Source: Niastella sp.
GTDB taxonomy: Bacteria > Bacteroidota > Bacteroidia > Chitinophagales > Chitinophagaceae
Assembly: GCA_016710595.1 (NCBI GenBank)
Contig: JADJVM010000008.1
Span: 682,001 to 746,000, forward strand
Reading direction: 5' to 3'
Length of the DNA: 64,000 bases
The position numbers were made by a program, and so were the translations under genes. Positions 8,507 to 17,903 of the stretch are shown here, in pieces. The notes below the pieces were generated by a model that was not told where the DNA came from, searched no databases, and worked only from the letters and a program-made list of their open reading frames with translations. Positions within the stretch are counted from its first letter, which is position 1. Every line of letters begins with the position of its first letter.

Positions 8507-9253
8507 TCAGTTAGTACAAACAGCATCAACAGCCGTTTCTGTTTCGTGGGGCGCTGGCAGATCATTTTCATTTACCCTTCCCCCTTTTATAAAATGCTTT
8601 GACCAATAGGCTTCATCCAGGTTGCTGATCGTAACCCCGGTACTGGACCCGGAATGAACAAAATATCCATCTCCCAGGTACATGCCTACATGGCTAATAC
8701 CTCCACGGGTATTAAAAAACACCAGGTCTCCTTCCAGCAAATCTTCTTCATTTAATTTTTCACAAACAGCATACTGTTCCCTGGCAGTACGGGGTAACTT
8801 TAAGGAATATACCGTACTCATCAATAAACCGGTAAAAGCGCTGCAATCAATACCCTTTTTAGTAGTGCCACCATAGCGGTAGCGGGTACCCCACCAATCA
8901 TTTATAAATTGAAATAAGCGGGTGTTTGTAATGGTTTCTACCTCACGGTTTAAAATTTGGGCGAATTTAAAATGGATGGTTTTACAATTTTCGGTAACCA
9001 GTAACATTTTGTTACCTGCTAAAGCTTTAGCTTCTCTTGCAGCTATTTGCAATGCCTGTCCTATTTCTGCTTCGGAAGCCTTGAGCTTAATAGGTACAGC
9101 GCTGGTTACTACCGGAGCCAATTCTGCCACCTGGTAACCATCGGCGATGGAGGCACTACTATTGCTGAAATTGAAAACTTTTTGTGCATTTGCACTTAAT
9201 GATGTTCCTGAAAAAATGCTGAAAGCAACAGAAACAAAAAATAAGTTTTTCAT
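8507..9253 (-). CDS. Secreted C40 (NlpC/P60) cell-wall peptidase
   Basis: A 248-residue exported protein with a Sec signal (about residues 1-23, ending SANAQ) and a variable N-terminal region. The C-terminal NlpC/P60 domain runs from about 115 to 235. Catalytic features are visible: the nucleophile in GIDCSAFTG (Cys near 137), the histidine in GGISHVGMYLGDG (near 186) and the third polar residue in YFVHSGSSTG (near 200). GTRYRYGG is the usual lead-in. Such enzymes cleave D-Glu-mDAP bonds in peptidoglycan. It has its own consensus promoter and terminator, so it forms a single transcription unit. Confidence 0.92.
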   Translation of the reverse strand: MKNLFFVSVAFSIFSGTSLSANAQKVFNFSNSSASIADGYQVAELAPVVTSAVPIKLKASEAEIGQALQIAAREAKALAGNKMLLVTENCKTIHFKFAQILNREVETITNTRLFQFINDWWGTRYRYGGTTKKGIDCSAFTGLLMSTVYSLKLPRTAREQYAVCEKLNEEDLLEGDLVFFNTRGGISHVGMYLGDGYFVHSGSSTGVTISNLDEAYWSKHFIKGGRVNENDLPAPHETETAVDAVCTN

Positions 9254-9401
9254 ACCTAAAACATTGGTTTTTAGTGTATGTACGACTTAATCTTGTATTC
9301 GTAATCTCTTCGCTTTTTCTTAAAATAACCTGTTTATTAATTCCTGCCTGATATTCTTGTCCTACAAAACGATAACGTAAATTTTTCTCATAAAATCCGG
9401 G

Positions 9402-9432
9402 CAAAGGTAGGGTTTGTGCCCCAAACGAGCAA
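9402..9432 (-). promoter_or_regulatory. Bacteroidota-type promoter of the NlpC/P60 gene
   Basis: On the minus strand TTG (complement of 9430-9432), a 20-base spacer, then TACCTTTG (complement of 9402-9409), a full match to TTG-N20-TAnnTTTG. It predicts a leader of about 140 bases before the start at 9253. Confidence 0.65.
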
Positions 9433-9541
9433 CCTTTATTTCTGTACCCATTTTTAAGCCTACATGTGGAAAAACGCAAAGAAATCTCTTTTTATTGTTT
9501 ACGATATTTGTATTTCAGTTTTGTAAATTCTTAAGTTATAC

Positions 9542-12500
9542 ATGAAATTTTCACACTTACACGTTCATACACAGTTTTCGTTACTTGATGGCGCAGCTTC
9601 TATCAAAAATTTATATAAGAAAGCGATAGCGAATAATATGCCGGCACTTGCTATTAGTGATCATGGAAATATGTTTGGCGTATTTGAGTTTGTAAAGGAA
9701 GCGTATGCACATAAAAATGAAGATGGTAGCCTTAAAGTAAAACCCATTGTGGGTTGCGAATTTTATATTACAACCGACCGTACCCGAAAAACATTTAGTA
9801 AAGAAGAAAAAGACCCTCGGCACCACCAAATATTATTGGCCAAAAATGAACAAGGCTACAAAAACTTAGTAAAACTTACATCACTGGGTTATATTGAAGG
9901 GATGTACAGTAAGTACCCACGCATTGACAAAGAACTCATACATAAATACCACGAAGGGCTTATTGCCACTACCTGTTGCCTGGGTGCGCTGGTACCCCAA
10001 ACGATATTAAAAAAAGGCGAGCAGGAGGGAGAAAATGAATTTAAGTGGTGGCTCAATATTTTCCAGGAAGATTATTACGTGGAGCTGCAAAGGCATGGCA
10101 TTCCCGAACAGGAAAAAGTAAATGAAGTATTATTAAAATTTGCAAAAAAATATAAAGTAAAAGTAATTGCCAGCAACGACAGCCACTATGTAGATCAAAC
10201 TGATTTTAATGCACACGATATTTTACTTTGCATCAATACCGGCGAAAAACAAAGCACCCCTGCCCTGCGTGAGTTTACAGATGATGATGTACAGGCCAAA
10301 GGAAAAAGGTTTGGTTTTTTTAATGACCAGTTTTATTTAAAGACCGAAACCGAAATGAGTAAGGTTTTTGAAGACCTGCCCCATGCCATTGACAATACCA
10401 ATGAAATAGTTGACAAAGTATCGCTACTCGATTTAAAGAGAGATATTTTATTGCCATTTTTTGAAGTGCCTGCAAATTATAAAAGCCAGGATGAATACCT
10501 GGAACACCTCACCTGGAGTGGTGCTAAAGAAAGATACAAGATATTAACACCCGAAACAGAAGAAAGGTTACAATTTGAGTTGGGCATTATAAAGAAAATG
10601 GGATTTGCCGGTTATTTTTTAATTGTGAGCGACTTTATTAAAGCTGGACGGGATATGGATGTTTTCATTGGTCCGGGCCGTGGTTCTGCAGCTGGTAGCG
10701 CTGTGGCATATTGTATTGGTATCACCAATATTGATCCAATAAAATATAATTTGCTTTTTGAACGGTTCTTAAACCCCGAGCGGAAATCAATGCCGGATAT
10801 TGATACCGATTTTGATGATGAAGGAAGGCAAAAAGTATTAAACTATGTAGTAGAAAAATATGGTAAAAACCAGGTAGCACAAATAATTACATATGGCACC
10901 ATGGCTGCCAAATCGAGCATTGCAGATGTGGCCCGTGTGATGGATCTGCCCATTGCTGAAAGCCGGGCACTCTCAAAATTAGTTCCGGAAAAACCGGGTA
11001 TTGTTTTAAAAAGATTATTACATGCACCTTTATCTCACAAAGAGGTAGAAAATGGGAATGAAAAATCATTGGAAGAAAAAGAACAACTTACTGCAGATGA
11101 TATTGAAAACGTAAAGCGATTGAGAGATATTTATACCGGCGATGATTTGCTAAGTAAAATTTTAAAAGAAGCAGAAATTTTAGAAGGTTCCGTACGAAAT
11201 ACCGGTATTCATGCTTCTGCCATCATTATTGCACCCAAAGACCTTACTGAATTATTACCGGTAGCTACTTCAAAAGAATCTGATTTGTGGCTTACCCAAA
11301 TTGAAGGCAACTCAATTGAAGAAGCGGGTGTTATCAAAATGGATTTCCTGGGATTAAAAACATTGAGTATTTTAAAAACAGCCTTAGCGCTGATTAAACA
11401 AAATCACGGCCTTACGATAGATATTGATACGATACCATTAGATGATGAAAAAACTTTTAAACTGTTTCAGCAAGGAGAAACAAACGCCACTTTCCAGTTT
11501 GAAAGTGCTGGGATGCAAAAATATTTGCGTGAACTAAAGCCCGATAAGTTTGATGACCTCATTGCAATGAATGCCTTGTTCCGGCCGGGCCCGATGGGCT
11601 ACATACCCCAATATATTGCCCGTAAACATGGCCGTGAAATGGTGCTGTATGATATTGCTGATATGCAGGAATACCTGGAAGAAACTTATGGTATTACCGT
11701 TTACCAGGAACAGGTAATGTTGCTATCTCAAAAACTGGCGGACTTTAGTAAAGGCGATGCAGATATCTTACGTAAGGCAATGGGTAAAAAGCAAAAGCAT
11801 GTGCTTGATAAAATGAAAGTACAGTTTTTGGAGGGCGCCACCGCCAAAGGGCATCCAAAAGATAAATTAGAAAAGATTTGGACAGATTGGGAAGCCTTTG
11901 CCCAATATGCATTTAATAAATCGCACTCTACCTGTTATGCTTTTGTAGCTTATCAAACAGCTTATTTAAAAGCACATTATCCAAGTGAATTTATGGCTGC
12001 TGTACTCAATCATGCCGGCAGTATAGATAAGATCACATTTTTTATGGAAGAATGTAAACGCATGGGATTAACTGTATTGGGGCCCGACATCAATGAATCG
12101 CACAAAGGGTTTGCAGTAAATAAAAAAGGTGAAATTCGATTTGGTTTCAGCGGTTTAAAAGGCGTAGGTGAAGCTGCAATTGAAAACATTATTGAAGAAA
12201 GAAAAAAACAAGGCCCGTTTTCAAATGTTTTTGACCTGGTAAAAAGAGTGAACCTTAGGGCCGTAAATAAAAAAACATTAGAAAGTTTAGTTTATAGTGG
12301 CAGTTTCGACAGCTTTAAAGATTTGCACAGGGCACAATATTTTTACCAGGCACCCGGCGATGCGGTAGCCATGGAAAAAATAATAAAATTTGGCCAGGTT
12401 ATCCAGGCGCAAAGTGCAAACGCTGCCAATACCTTGTTTGGTGATTTACAAATGCCGGATATCATTCCTCCAAAACTATTATTCTGCGAGCCCTGGCAAT

Positions 12501-13159
12501 TGGTAGAGCAATTAGATTTTGAAAAGGAAATCACCGGTATTTACATGAGTGGCCACCCGCTTGATAATTATAAATTTGAATTAAAAAATTACCATATTTC
12601 TGCATTAAGCGATTTTAATGAAATCAGGTTAGCGCCCAAACCTTTTTCATCACGCCAATTTAGGCTGGCCGGGCTTGTTACAGATGTACAACACAGGCTT
12701 ACAAAAAAAGGTAAAAATTTTGGTATCCTTCAGATAGAAGATTTTACAGGCAAAACCGATATGGCACTCTTTGGCGAAGACTATGTAAGGTACCAGCATT
12801 ACTTAGATAAGGGAATTATTCTGCTAATAGAAGGCCAGTTCAGGGAACGTTACAATACCGATCAATATGAATTCAGAATTTCAAAAATGCATTTGCTGGA
12901 TACCATCAAAAAAACGATGACACAAAAACTAAGCATTGGTGTGGGCGCCCAACTGATAGATGACAATTTTATCGCTTTTATGTCAGAAAATGTGAGCAAT
13001 AACCCGGGTAATACCACGCTTAACTTTAAGATCATGGATGAAGAGAATAATATCATGATTAATTTGTACAGCCTGAATAATAAGTTTACCATGAACGATT
13101 CCATGGCAGCGTATTTAGAAGACCGGCCTTATCTGGAAGTAAGCGTATTGACTGCTTAA
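9542..13159 (+). CDS. dnaE: DNA polymerase III subunit alpha
   Basis: Catalytic subunit of the replicative polymerase, 1205 residues, DnaE1 type. The N-terminal PHP domain opens with HLHVHTQFSLLDGAAS (about residues 4-19). The palm domain shows GPGRGSAAGSAVAY (about 377-390) and the catalytic aspartates in PDIDTDFDDEGR (about 417-428). The third catalytic aspartate is expected in the VIKMDFLGLKTL region (near 600). The FRPGPMGYIPQYIARKHG and YQEQVM blocks are present, then the tandem HhH region and an OB domain (about 1040-1115: FRLAGLVTDVQHR, KGKNFGILQIEDFTG). The ATG at 9542 sits directly at the conserved KFSHLHVHT start. It is not grouped with other replication genes. Confidence 0.98.
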   Translation: MKFSHLHVHTQFSLLDGAASIKNLYKKAIANNMPALAISDHGNMFGVFEFVKEAYAHKNEDGSLKVKPIVGCEFYITTDRTRKTFSKEEKDPRHHQILLAKNEQGYKNLVKLTSLGYIEGMYSKYPRIDKELIHKYHEGLIATTCCLGALVPQTILKKGEQEGENEFKWWLNIFQEDYYVELQRHGIPEQEKVNEVLLKFAKKYKVKVIASNDSHYVDQTDFNAHDILLCINTGEKQSTPALREFTDDDVQAKGKRFGFFNDQFYLKTETEMSKVFEDLPHAIDNTNEIVDKVSLLDLKRDILLPFFEVPANYKSQDEYLEHLTWSGAKERYKILTPETEERLQFELGIIKKMGFAGYFLIVSDFIKAGRDMDVFIGPGRGSAAGSAVAYCIGITNIDPIKYNLLFERFLNPERKSMPDIDTDFDDEGRQKVLNYVVEKYGKNQVAQIITYGTMAAKSSIADVARVMDLPIAESRALSKLVPEKPGIVLKRLLHAPLSHKEVENGNEKSLEEKEQLTADDIENVKRLRDIYTGDDLLSKILKEAEILEGSVRNTGIHASAIIIAPKDLTELLPVATSKESDLWLTQIEGNSIEEAGVIKMDFLGLKTLSILKTALALIKQNHGLTIDIDTIPLDDEKTFKLFQQGETNATFQFESAGMQKYLRELKPDKFDDLIAMNALFRPGPMGYIPQYIARKHGREMVLYDIADMQEYLEETYGITVYQEQVMLLSQKLADFSKGDADILRKAMGKKQKHVLDKMKVQFLEGATAKGHPKDKLEKIWTDWEAFAQYAFNKSHSTCYAFVAYQTAYLKAHYPSEFMAAVLNHAGSIDKITFFMEECKRMGLTVLGPDINESHKGFAVNKKGEIRFGFSGLKGVGEAAIENIIEERKKQGPFSNVFDLVKRVNLRAVNKKTLESLVYSGSFDSFKDLHRAQYFYQAPGDAVAMEKIIKFGQVIQAQSANAANTLFGDLQMPDIIPPKLLFCEPWQLVEQLDFEKEITGIYMSGHPLDNYKFELKNYHISALSDFNEIRLAPKPFSSRQFRLAGLVTDVQHRLTKKGKNFGILQIEDFTGKTDMALFGEDYVRYQHYLDKGIILLIEGQFRERYNTDQYEFRISKMHLLDTIKKTMTQKLSIGVGAQLIDDNFIAFMSENVSNNPGNTTLNFKIMDEENNIMINLYSLNNKFTMNDSMAAYLEDRPYLEVSVLTA

Positions 13160-13210
13160 CTGACTTTTTTACAGTAAATAAACTTATTCTATCTATTGTG
13201 GATATGTCAA

Positions 13211-13243
13211 TTGAACCTTTCCGGGTAATTGGTCATAAATTTG
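13211..13243 (+). promoter_or_regulatory. Promoter of trxA
   Basis: TTG (13211-13213), a 22-base spacer and TAAATTTG (13236-13243) match the Bacteroidota pattern. The site is 45 bases upstream of the thioredoxin start codon and separates it from dnaE. Confidence 0.5.
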
Positions 13244-13288
13244 CAATAGATCATTAAAATATATACAAACAAATAAATAATAATTGTT

Positions 13289-13606
13289 ATGGCTTTAGAA
13301 TTAACCGATTCAAACTTTCAAACCGAAGTGATAAATTCAGATAAATTGACCGTTATTGACTTTTGGGCAGAATGGTGTGGCCCCTGCCGGGCAATTGGAC
13401 CTGTAATAGACGAATTAAGTAAGGAATATGAAGGCAAAGTAAATGTGGGGAAATTAAATGTAGATAAAAACCCTCAGGTATCTATGAACTATGGTATTAC
13501 CAATATACCGGCTATTTTATTTATTAAAAATGGCGAAGTAGTAGATAAATTAGTAGGCGCACAACCCAAGGCTAATTTTGTAAAGAAAATAGAAGCACAT
13601 AAATAA
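13289..13606 (+). CDS. trxA: Thioredoxin
   Basis: A 105-residue cytosolic thioredoxin. The redox motif WCGPC lies in VIDFWAEWCGPCRAIGP (cysteines near residues 32 and 35). The cis-proline is in ITNIPAILFIKNGEVV (near 75), and the C-terminal LVGAQPKANFVKKIEAH matches the family. It reduces protein disulfides with electrons from thioredoxin reductase, which is not in the window. It has its own promoter and terminator. Confidence 0.97.
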   Translation: MALELTDSNFQTEVINSDKLTVIDFWAEWCGPCRAIGPVIDELSKEYEGKVNVGKLNVDKNPQVSMNYGITNIPAILFIKNGEVVDKLVGAQPKANFVKKIEAHK

Positions 13607-13628
13607 CCATTTTCTTTTTAAAGAATGT

Positions 13629-13660
13629 AAAAGGGCTTAATAAAAATTAAGTCCTTTTTT
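13629..13660. terminator. Terminator between trxA and tamL
   Basis: Stem AAAAGGGCTTAAT with ATTAAGTCCTTTT (one G-T pair), a short A loop and a T-run. The A-run on the left lets it also act for the convergent tamL gene. Confidence 0.85.
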
Positions 13661-13669
13661 ATGTACCGT

Positions 13670-16093
13670 CTAAAATGCATAGTTGATGCCAATAGTAAAA
13701 TTAAAGTTTTCATAACGCCATTCTTTATATTTCCGGTTGAATAATTTTTGAATAAAATCATCAAGCCCAATATCCGGCGCTTTCCATCCATTATTGATAT
13801 AACTCATCTCGGGCCGTTTGAAACGGAAACCAAAATCAAAACGAAGAATTACATAATTAAAATCGAAATGTAAACCCGTACCGGCACTTAACCCTATTTG
13901 CTGATACAAATTTTGAAGTTTGAATTGTGCCGTATCAGATACAACCCCGTTGGCTAAAATTGTTTTATTAAAATTCCAAACATTTCCTACATCAACAAAT
14001 AAAGCACCTCTCAGCGTAAGCAAATTCGGGATGAGCCGGGTAATATAATAACGGTATTCTGCATTGCCTTCTAACTGCACATCACCCGTTTGCTCATTAA
14101 ATAAATTTTGTGCAAATGGTTTTAGTGGCCTTCCACCCAGGCCAATGCCCCTTACCGGCCATCCCCGCATACTGGAGCTTCCACCACCAAAATATTGTTT
14201 AAAAAATGGAAGCGTACTATCCCTTGCAAGAGGGATACCCACACCGGCAAATAACCTGAATGCCAATGCGGTTTTATTATAATTTATCGTGTATTTATAT
14301 TCTGCATCGGTTTTAATATATTTCTTTTTATATTTTTTAAGTATCGGTAAAGCGCCCCAGGTAAGCCCGGATTCTTCTACATTTAATTTAATGCTACGCT
14401 CTTTTAAAATACTTTTTAAATGTACGGGATTATTAAAAATATGACTGTAACTGGCTCCCATACCCGTTACAAATGCAGTATTATATGAGTACCGTAAAAA
14501 AGGATTGGCCTCTTTAATTTGAATAAAACTATCAGTTTGGTTAAAGAGATAATTAAATTCGGCATAGAAAGGCCTGAATGTAAAATTGGCACCATTTTTT
14601 AAAGGATGTGTAAAGCCGGTATTCAGGTTTACCGATTGCAAGCTAAATAAATTAAACCGGGTAGCATAAGAAAAAGTAGTATTCACAAAAGTTTCACCAG
14701 GCAATATTCGCCTTATATTTTTTTTAAATGGATTGATGATCCTGGGAATTGAAATGCTATTGGTATAACTAAATTCAGTAGAATTGATAAGGCCCGAAGT
14801 ATTGCTCCCTGATTTATTATTAAACTCCACCCCTGCCCGCAAGCTATGCATCATGCGGATGCCTTCCCGGGCAATATTCCGATTGGTTAAAGACAGGTTT
14901 CCCGAAAGGCCGAATAAACTTCCTGCAATGGCATTGGCTGAATTATTACCGGAAGAATAACTGGCTTCCAATGCAGCTTCAAAACCAAATTTACTCACAG
15001 GTATCAGTTCTACCACCAAATCTACTGCATGGCTATCAGGCAATTCTATGATTTGAATATTGGTATTTGCCCACAACCCGGTTTTTGAAATATTATTAAG
15101 CGTTTTATAATATTCATTTTGGCGGAATATATCTCCTTTTCTAAAACTTATTTGCCGGATGATTACACCCGCTCTATACAAAGACTGGTGATAACGTAAT
15201 ATAAAATTTCCTGTAGGAGTTTTTCGTTGAATAATGTTAATGGTATCTTCTAATTTATCTCCGGGTTTATAATCCGGAAGCAAATAAATATTATTGATAT
15301 GGTATTGTACCAGTTTAGAGCTATCTTCCGGATTTACCAACACTACAGCCAGTTTAATAGAGGGTGAATCTTTTAAAGCCTGTGCTTCTGCAAGCAATTG
15401 TAATTGCTCAAAAGGATCATCGCTAATGGTAGTTAATGCGGCAATACTGGTATCGCCCTGCACCCTTAACTCTGCAGACGAAAATTTATAATACCCATTG
15501 TTTCTTAATGTATCTACAATGCGGGCCATTTCGCCCAGTACGGCCACTTTGGTAATCGGGTCGCCTTTTTTTAATATTGATTTTCCCCTGCTTTTTAAAA
15601 TGAGTGCCTGCAAATCTTCACGCTGCAAACGATAGGTCACTGTATCAATGAGGGTACGTTTACCCACGTTAATAAGATAATCAACCTTTACTTTTTTATT
15701 GTCTCTGGAAACAACTGTTGTATCTGCATTATACAATGTTTGCGGATGATAAAAACCAAGATGAAACAGGGATGCCCGCATATTGTTTAAAGACCGGTTT
15801 ACGGCCGATGTATCAAATGCAGGTGGCCTTTTAATGATTTCTAAAAAGAACAGCGGCGATTTGGTTAATACGATGGCACTATCATCAAATTGAGTGCGCA
15901 TCCTTTCTTCTACCGCTTCTTTATCAATTTTTGAAAATTGCCCCCCTTCTATTTTAATGTTGTTCTTAATTAAGTAAGGTTTATCCTTTGGTGCATTTTT
16001 AATGATGGTACAAGAACTTAGTAATAACAGAACCAAAAAAAAATAGTTTAATTTGGAAAATATTTTAAAAGTAGGATCCACCGATAACAACAT
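13670..16093 (-). CDS. Omp85-family outer membrane lipoprotein, TamL-like
   Basis: An 807-residue outer-membrane protein from the ATG at 16091-16093. The signal peptide ends in a lipobox (LLLLSSC, lipidated Cys at residue 28). POTRA-like alpha/beta repeats follow (about residues 40-400) and then a 16-stranded Omp85 barrel (about 400-807). The barrel carries the family's GGSSSMRGWPVRGIG loop motif (the RG turn) and ends in an aromatic strand (TIGINYAF). Bacteroidota use lipidated TamL as partner of TamB, or for barrel assembly; TamB is not adjacent. A TTG at 16117 would extend the frame by eight residues ahead of the signal and is less likely. It is divergent from the RNA methyltransferase, with only 13 bases between the starts. 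Confidence 0.88.
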   Translation of the reverse strand: MLLSVDPTFKIFSKLNYFFLVLLLLSSCTIIKNAPKDKPYLIKNNIKIEGGQFSKIDKEAVEERMRTQFDDSAIVLTKSPLFFLEIIKRPPAFDTSAVNRSLNNMRASLFHLGFYHPQTLYNADTTVVSRDNKKVKVDYLINVGKRTLIDTVTYRLQREDLQALILKSRGKSILKKGDPITKVAVLGEMARIVDTLRNNGYYKFSSAELRVQGDTSIAALTTISDDPFEQLQLLAEAQALKDSPSIKLAVVLVNPEDSSKLVQYHINNIYLLPDYKPGDKLEDTINIIQRKTPTGNFILRYHQSLYRAGVIIRQISFRKGDIFRQNEYYKTLNNISKTGLWANTNIQIIELPDSHAVDLVVELIPVSKFGFEAALEASYSSGNNSANAIAGSLFGLSGNLSLTNRNIAREGIRMMHSLRAGVEFNNKSGSNTSGLINSTEFSYTNSISIPRIINPFKKNIRRILPGETFVNTTFSYATRFNLFSLQSVNLNTGFTHPLKNGANFTFRPFYAEFNYLFNQTDSFIQIKEANPFLRYSYNTAFVTGMGASYSHIFNNPVHLKSILKERSIKLNVEESGLTWGALPILKKYKKKYIKTDAEYKYTINYNKTALAFRLFAGVGIPLARDSTLPFFKQYFGGGSSSMRGWPVRGIGLGGRPLKPFAQNLFNEQTGDVQLEGNAEYRYYITRLIPNLLTLRGALFVDVGNVWNFNKTILANGVVSDTAQFKLQNLYQQIGLSAGTGLHFDFNYVILRFDFGFRFKRPEMSYINNGWKAPDIGLDDFIQKLFNRKYKEWRYENFNFTIGINYAF

Positions 16094-16106
16094 AAATTTT
16101 TTTGGG

Positions 16107-16853
16107 ATGTTGAGCAAAAATACAGTTAAATATATTCAAAGTTTACAGCAGAAAAAATTAAGGGATTCTTCCCATTGTTTTATTGCTGAAGGGCCAAAGT
16201 TAGTAACCGAGTTGTTAAAAGGAGGTTTATTTACCTGCCGGGAAATATATGCTTTACCACAATGGATACAATTGTTACCGGCAGATATGGCGGAGTTTTA
16301 CAGTTCCCGGATTTTTGAATTGGAAGATTTTGAATTAGAAAAAATTTCAGGCCTGTCCACTCCAAACCAGGTACTTGCCATTTTTATGCAAAAAGAGATG
16401 GACCCTTCACCAGATTTTAAAAATAAAATTTCATTGGTTTTAGATGATATACAGGATCCCGGAAATTTTGGAACCTTAGTAAGGATTGCGGATTGGTTTG
16501 GTATAGAAAACATTATTTGTTCTTTACATACTACTGAATTGTACAATCCTAAAGTAGTACAAAGCAGTATGGCAAGCCTGGGGCGTGTAAATATAATATA
16601 CTGTAACCTTGAGGGATTTCTTGCGGCGCAAAAAATAAAAAAATATGCGGCTGTATTAGATGGCAAGCCACTACACAACTTCACGGCACTTAAAGAAGCA
16701 TTCATCATTATTGGAAATGAAGCTAAGGGAATGAAAAAAGAATTGATTGCATTATGTGAAGAGAAAATAACCATTTCCAGGGTAGGCCAGGCAGAATCTT
16801 TAAATGCTGCGGTAGCTGCTGGTATTATTTTACATCAGTTAGTAAATAAATAA
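16107..16853 (+). CDS. TrmH/SpoU-family RNA 2'-O-methyltransferase
   Basis: A 248-residue SPOUT methyltransferase. The N-terminal substrate-binding domain (about residues 1-95, KYIQSLQQKKLRDSS then FIAEGPKLVTELL) is of the RlmB/TrmH type. The knotted catalytic domain holds the three SpoU motifs: motif 1 DIQDPGNFGTLVRIADWFG, motif 2 IIGNEAKGM and motif 3 ISRVGQAESLNAAVAAGI. It uses S-adenosylmethionine to methylate a ribose in rRNA or tRNA; which base cannot be told. The longer frame from TTG at 16053 overlaps the tamL start and lacks family similarity, so ATG 16107 is used. Its stop is 3 bases from the convergent esterase stop. Confidence 0.93.
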   Translation: MLSKNTVKYIQSLQQKKLRDSSHCFIAEGPKLVTELLKGGLFTCREIYALPQWIQLLPADMAEFYSSRIFELEDFELEKISGLSTPNQVLAIFMQKEMDPSPDFKNKISLVLDDIQDPGNFGTLVRIADWFGIENIICSLHTTELYNPKVVQSSMASLGRVNIIYCNLEGFLAAQKIKKYAAVLDGKPLHNFTALKEAFIIIGNEAKGMKKELIALCEEKITISRVGQAESLNAAVAAGIILHQLVNK

Positions 16854-16856
16854 GAA

Positions 16857-17684
16857 TTAATCGGTAAGCTCATCATTATACCCCCATCCCCATTTTAAAA
16901 ATACCGGAAAGGCACGTGCCCATGTTTGTACATCATGATGCCCATCTTTTAATTCCAGGTATTCAATACTAGTTTCAGGATACCCCTTTTTTATAAGTTC
17001 TTTAATGATGGCCTGGGTATCATCTATTGAATCTATTACACCATTTTTATTACGGTCTTCTTTTTCATCGAGGGTGCCTACTTCAAAGAAAAATGTAAGC
17101 CAGGGCGAAAATTGTCCTTCTCTCACCTGTTTCTGCATGATCCTGTTTTTATCTTCATCAAAATCCGGGTCATCATGCGCTTTGTCACGCCACCAAAGGG
17201 AGCCACTAAAAACACCTACCCTCGTAAATTCCCGGCTATGGTTCCATACAATATCCATGGCACATAAGCCTCCCAATGAAAAACCTGCAAAAGATTTCTC
17301 ACTAAACGAATGAATAGAATAGGTAAGCCGGATAAATGGTAGAAGCTCCAGCATGATAAAAGCATTATATAAATAAGCTCTTGCACCCCTACCCTTATAA
17401 TCCTGAATTTTAGCAGTACCATATTCATTTTTCCGGTCTATAGCACAGTGGATACCTACACAAAACAAGGGAACAATTTCCTTGGTTTCATACAACTCTT
17501 CCAGTATATCTGTAAAAGGCATTTTGGGGAGATCCTGCCCATCATTGATCAATAGTAAGCTTATATCTTCAAAAGTTGCCATCCCAGAGGGGTAATAACA
17601 ATCTACTTTTACATCTCTTTCCAAAAAAATGGATGACAAAACATGGTGCTCCGCTTCTACAAGAGCCACTTTCTTAACCGGCAT
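16857..17684 (-). CDS. Alpha/beta-hydrolase, esterase (Fes/EstD-like, PF00756)
   Basis: A 275-residue cytosolic esterase-fold hydrolase with no signal peptide. The nucleophile elbow GFSLGG (Ser near 136) and the catalytic histidine in LKDGHHDVQTWARAFP (near 253) are clear. The acid is probably in VGTLDEKED (Asp/Glu near 212-216). Right after it sits an EF-hand-like loop, DRNKNGVIDSIDD, which may bind calcium or be structural. This family includes ferri-siderophore esterases and acyl-ester hydrolases; no siderophore genes are present. It is divergent from the ATP-grasp and GCS2 genes, and face-to-face promoters occupy the shared 219-base spacer. A role in hydrolysing or trimming the product of those ligases is an inference from position. 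Confidence 0.85.
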   Translation of the reverse strand: MPVKKVALVEAEHHVLSSIFLERDVKVDCYYPSGMATFEDISLLLINDGQDLPKMPFTDILEELYETKEIVPLFCVGIHCAIDRKNEYGTAKIQDYKGRGARAYLYNAFIMLELLPFIRLTYSIHSFSEKSFAGFSLGGLCAMDIVWNHSREFTRVGVFSGSLWWRDKAHDDPDFDEDKNRIMQKQVREGQFSPWLTFFFEVGTLDEKEDRNKNGVIDSIDDTQAIIKELIKKGYPETSIEYLELKDGHHDVQTWARAFPVFLKWGWGYNDELTD

Positions 17685-17689
17685 AGTCC

Positions 17690-17719
17690 CAAAAGTAAGA
17701 AAATGCTTAATAAAACAAA
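17690..17719 (-). promoter_or_regulatory. Promoter of the esterase gene
   Basis: On the minus strand TTTG (complement of 17716-17719), an 18-base spacer and TACTTTTG (complement of 17690-17697). The -7 element ends 5 bases before the start codon, so the transcript should start at or very near the ATG (leaderless or nearly so). Confidence 0.55.
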
Positions 17720-17742
17720 TTCTTTAAAAGCAATAAATCAAT

Positions 17743-17774
17743 TTTGTTTTATTGGCTGGTAAAAAATATATTTG
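17743..17774 (+). promoter_or_regulatory. Promoter of the ATP-grasp/GCS2 unit
   Basis: TTTG (17743-17746), a 20-base spacer and TATATTTG (17767-17774) give a full consensus Bacteroidota promoter. It predicts a leader of about 120 bases before the ATP-grasp start at 17904. It faces away from the esterase promoter 24 bases to its left. Confidence 0.65.
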
Positions 17775-17903
17775 AACAGGATAAAGAAACAAGCATTATA
17801 CAAAAAGATTGGTTTCAAAAAATGGATACGCCAATATTTTGGATATATCAAATAAATTAAAAGTATAACGCCTCAACAACGCTCATTATTAAAACATCTA
17901 CTC

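Noticed and set aside
16857..17684. Siderophore (enterobactin-type) esterase
   Set aside because: The fold fits, but no siderophore synthesis or uptake genes are nearby; a specific call is not supported.
17823..17861. 12-codon ORF in the leader of the ATP-grasp gene
   Set aside because: No biased codon run or adjacent terminator/antiterminator, unlike trpL, so no reason to call a leader peptide.
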